From: Advenella incenata
Lineage (GTDB): Bacteria; Pseudomonadota; Gammaproteobacteria; Burkholderiales; Burkholderiaceae_B
NCBI RefSeq assembly: GCF_004217095.1
Contig: NZ_SHKO01000002.1
Span: 930,001-994,000, forward strand
Direction: 5' to 3'
DNA: 64,000 nt
In this document: positions 62,201 to 64,000 of the stretch, in pieces
How the letters are laid out: every line of letters starts with the position of its first letter
How positions within the stretch are numbered: the stretch's first letter is position 1
Made by a program: the position numbers and the translations under genes
The notes under the pieces: generated by a model
What the model was told of the DNA's origin: nothing
The model's database searches: none
What the model saw: the letters and a program-made list of their open reading frames with translations, nothing else

Positions 62201-63913
62201 TCAGTCGTAGCGGATCTTTGCGGGGATATGTGTCAGCGCTTCATCGGCCTGGTGTTTCAGCGTTTCAAGCGTGGCGGTAAGCCAGCCCACGGCGAACCAG
62301 GCACCGGGATGGGTCTGTGTATGAGCGCTAAAGAATGTGAGAGCAGTAGACATATCGTTCAGATGACCGAATACTTCCTGCGCTGCTGCCAGCTTTTTCA
62401 CATACCCGCTCAGATTGCAATTGGGGCGCAAGCCTTCGTACACATTCAGGGCGTAACGCATGCGCTTGATGCGCTTGCGCAGGTCGTGATAGGCCTCGAT
62501 ATCCGATTTATCTTCAGTTTTCCAGTGACGAACGATTTGCCTGTTCCATTTGTTCAGACGCTGCTCCAGCAATCTGCGCAGAATAGGGCGACCGTGGGGC
62601 AGTGGCGTCAGAGGGATAATGATCGGTTCAATCTGGGTTGCTGCGCCGGCTGTTGTGGACCCTGCTGCGGCCTGTGTGCTCTGTTCAGCCGCTGCCGGTT
62701 CATCTGGCGCTTGCTCGGCCGATTGTGCGTCTTCAACCCCGTCCACTTGAAGCGGTTCGGTGTCATCGGCGATGGCAGCCACCGGATCAGTTGTCGGCGT
62801 CAGTACCGACCACTCCAGCAACCGCAGCAGCCATTGTTGAAATAGCGGGTCTATGGCGATGTCGTGCGGTGTGGCGCCGTCTTCATGCGAGCTGAACTGC
62901 ATGGCTGGCATGCCTGCTTCATTCAGGACCGGCACCACGGTCGCGAGCATCACGTCCAGATCACGCGTGGCGCCAAATCGACCCAGGTGCACGCGAAGTT
63001 CATCGCGCACTTGCTGTTCCGGCAGCCAGGCCAGGCCGGTGAACAACTTCCAGTTGCTGGTCAGGCGCCGCATGCCGATACGCAATTGATGCACGTGTTC
63101 GGGGCGGCCTACCTGAACAACGCCCAGCGTATCTATTTCTGCCAGGGCGCCGGCGTTGGCGCAGATTTGTTCCAGGCACTCAGTGGTGACCGAGACCAGC
63201 GCCTGCGTGGCACTGTCTTGTTTGTCGATTTCGTAGGCACGCGCCTTGCGAGGCGCCCAGAAACGCAGCACTTCACTGTCGCGTGTCGCATTCTTTACGC
63301 TAGCATTGTCTGCAAGCCGGATATTGGCTGCAGATTGCGCCAGGGCGTCGCCGCGCTGTGACTTGCTGCGCAGGTCCAGAATCAGTTTGTACTGAGACAG
63401 CCATTTTTTTCCGATCTCAAAAATGGCTTCAGGCGAGCCCGAAACCAGTTCGAACTCCACTTCGGATACCGGCAATTCCAGCTCCGCTGCACGGATGACA
63501 CCGGTATCGAAGGCGATTTCTATGGTGCCCTTGCGCGTACGCTGGCGCCGATACAGCCGGGTGATATCGGTTTCGTAACGTAGTTCCAGCGGCTTGGCCA
63601 GTTTGAGCAGGGCGGCTTCGGCCGGCGTGCCTGCGTACAAGCTCAAATCCAGCACCGGGCTGGGGCGGCTGTGATTCAGTTCCAGCTTGGTCAGCGCATT
63701 GCTGCCGGGCATTTTCAGCGTTTGTACCCAATTGTCGCCTTCCAGGCGTAGCCTGATGGCGATTTTTGATTTGGCCAGTTCGCGATCTGCCGTATCAAAA
63801 TACATGGCGCGCAGCGAGATGGTTTCGCATTTTGCTTTTTTCAGCGCCTTTTCTACTTGCGCAGCCGCGGCGGCAGGCACATGTAGCTTCAGTTCCTGTT
63901 CAGACATAGTCAT
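62201..63913 (-). CDS. CYTH and CHAD domain protein
   Basis: A 570-residue protein. The N-terminal CYTH domain (about 1-200) has the hallmark ExExK as EQELK (residues 5-9) and strands with alternating charged residues (AIRLRLEG, TKLELNH). The CHAD domain (about 235-565) is helical with His/Arg-rich repeats (HVHQLRIGMRRL, YHDLRKRIKRMRYALNVYE). An Ala/Glu/Gln-rich low-complexity insertion lies between them at about 369-425 (AEQAPDEPAAAEQSTQAAAG). CYTH proteins act on triphosphates and CHAD domains bind polyphosphate; the fused form is associated with polyphosphate granules. Tandem ATGs at 63913 and 63907. Confidence 0.9.
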   Translation of the reverse strand: MTMSEQELKLHVPAAAAAQVEKALKKAKCETISLRAMYFDTADRELAKSKIAIRLRLEGDNWVQTLKMPGSNALTKLELNHSRPSPVLDLSLYAGTPAEAALLKLAKPLELRYETDITRLYRRQRTRKGTIEIAFDTGVIRAAELELPVSEVEFELVSGSPEAIFEIGKKWLSQYKLILDLRSKSQRGDALAQSAANIRLADNASVKNATRDSEVLRFWAPRKARAYEIDKQDSATQALVSVTTECLEQICANAGALAEIDTLGVVQVGRPEHVHQLRIGMRRLTSNWKLFTGLAWLPEQQVRDELRVHLGRFGATRDLDVMLATVVPVLNEAGMPAMQFSSHEDGATPHDIAIDPLFQQWLLRLLEWSVLTPTTDPVAAIADDTEPLQVDGVEDAQSAEQAPDEPAAAEQSTQAAAGSTTAGAATQIEPIIIPLTPLPHGRPILRRLLEQRLNKWNRQIVRHWKTEDKSDIEAYHDLRKRIKRMRYALNVYEGLRPNCNLSGYVKKLAAAQEVFGHLNDMSTALTFFSAHTQTHPGAWFAVGWLTATLETLKHQADEALTHIPAKIRYD

Positions 63914-64000
63914 TATTGATGTAGTTACACTGCAAAGAGGGTGGGATTTGTAGTAAGGATCATACCACTGCGGCCATGCATATTTGATGACATGTCATAA

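Noticed and set aside
1-64000. Search for CRISPR arrays, insertion sequences, prophage genes, toxin-antitoxin pairs and attachment sites
   Set aside because: No regularly spaced repeats, transposase, integrase or phage structural motifs were seen; the tRNA-Gln gene is followed by a terminator and prs, not by an integrase.

Overview
The window reads as a chromosomal segment of a Gram-negative betaproteobacterium, most likely Burkholderiales/Alcaligenaceae (the genus cannot be fixed from sequence alone). Reasons: the housekeeping order TPR protein-lolB-ispE-tRNA-Gln-prs-rplY-pth-ychF, the pair coaD / YfhL-type ferredoxin next to rsmD and ftsY, a Coq7-type ubiquinone hydroxylase, moderately high GC, and tightly packed genes with many ATGA stop/start overlaps. 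I see no insertion sequence, prophage, CRISPR array, rRNA operon or origin.

Layout. (1) 1-4155, minus strand: a carbohydrate-type ABC importer (binding protein cut by the window edge, two permeases, ATPase) behind an RpiR-type regulator. (2) 4443-6911: a large MscS-family channel with a periplasmic domain. (3) 6981-26097: an accessory aromatic catabolism locus. A MarR regulator diverges from about 14 co-directional genes: two subunits of an indolepyruvate-oxidoreductase-type enzyme, an iron-sulfur flavin reductase, Rieske oxygenase alpha and beta subunits, a CoA ligase, a thiolase-like protein without the nucleophilic Cys, a DUF35/OB-fold protein fused to a degenerate SDR, a cyclase-family metal hydrolase, an SDR, and a Liv-type ABC importer with two binding proteins and a LivM-LivG fusion. 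(4) 26103-28733: folA, thyA, an OsmC-family gene and coq7. (5) 28734-29590: non-coding, with a candidate small RNA ending at a strong terminator. (6) 29591-41404: a polysaccharide cluster (initiating transferase, UDP-GlcNAc/GalNAc epimerase and dehydrogenase, MurJ-like flippase, amidotransferase, four GT4 glycosyltransferases), then a convergent phosphohexomutase. (7) 43061-63913: housekeeping genes listed above plus an FAD dehydrogenase, mutM, a CPBP-type membrane protein, a VOC protein, YidB, AsmA, a lone MOSC N-terminal-like protein, coaD, rsmD, ftsY and a CYTH-CHAD protein.

The main system is region 3. The gene set fits one chemical route for indole-3-acetate (auxin) or a close relative: Rieske dioxygenation and SDR oxidation to dioxindole-3-acetate, CoA activation, retro-aldol cleavage by the thiolase-like/DUF35 pair to isatin plus acetyl-CoA, hydrolysis of isatin by the cyclase-family enzyme, and decarboxylation of the resulting 2-keto acid (isatinate) by the IorAB-like enzyme toward anthranilate or anthraniloyl-CoA. 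The regulator and gene order resemble, from memory, the iad auxin-degradation locus described in Variovorax; the stepwise assignment is inference from protein families and chemistry.

The polysaccharide genes fit synthesis of a glycan containing N-acetylgalactosaminuronic acid, possibly as its amide. The remaining genes are ordinary housekeeping functions.
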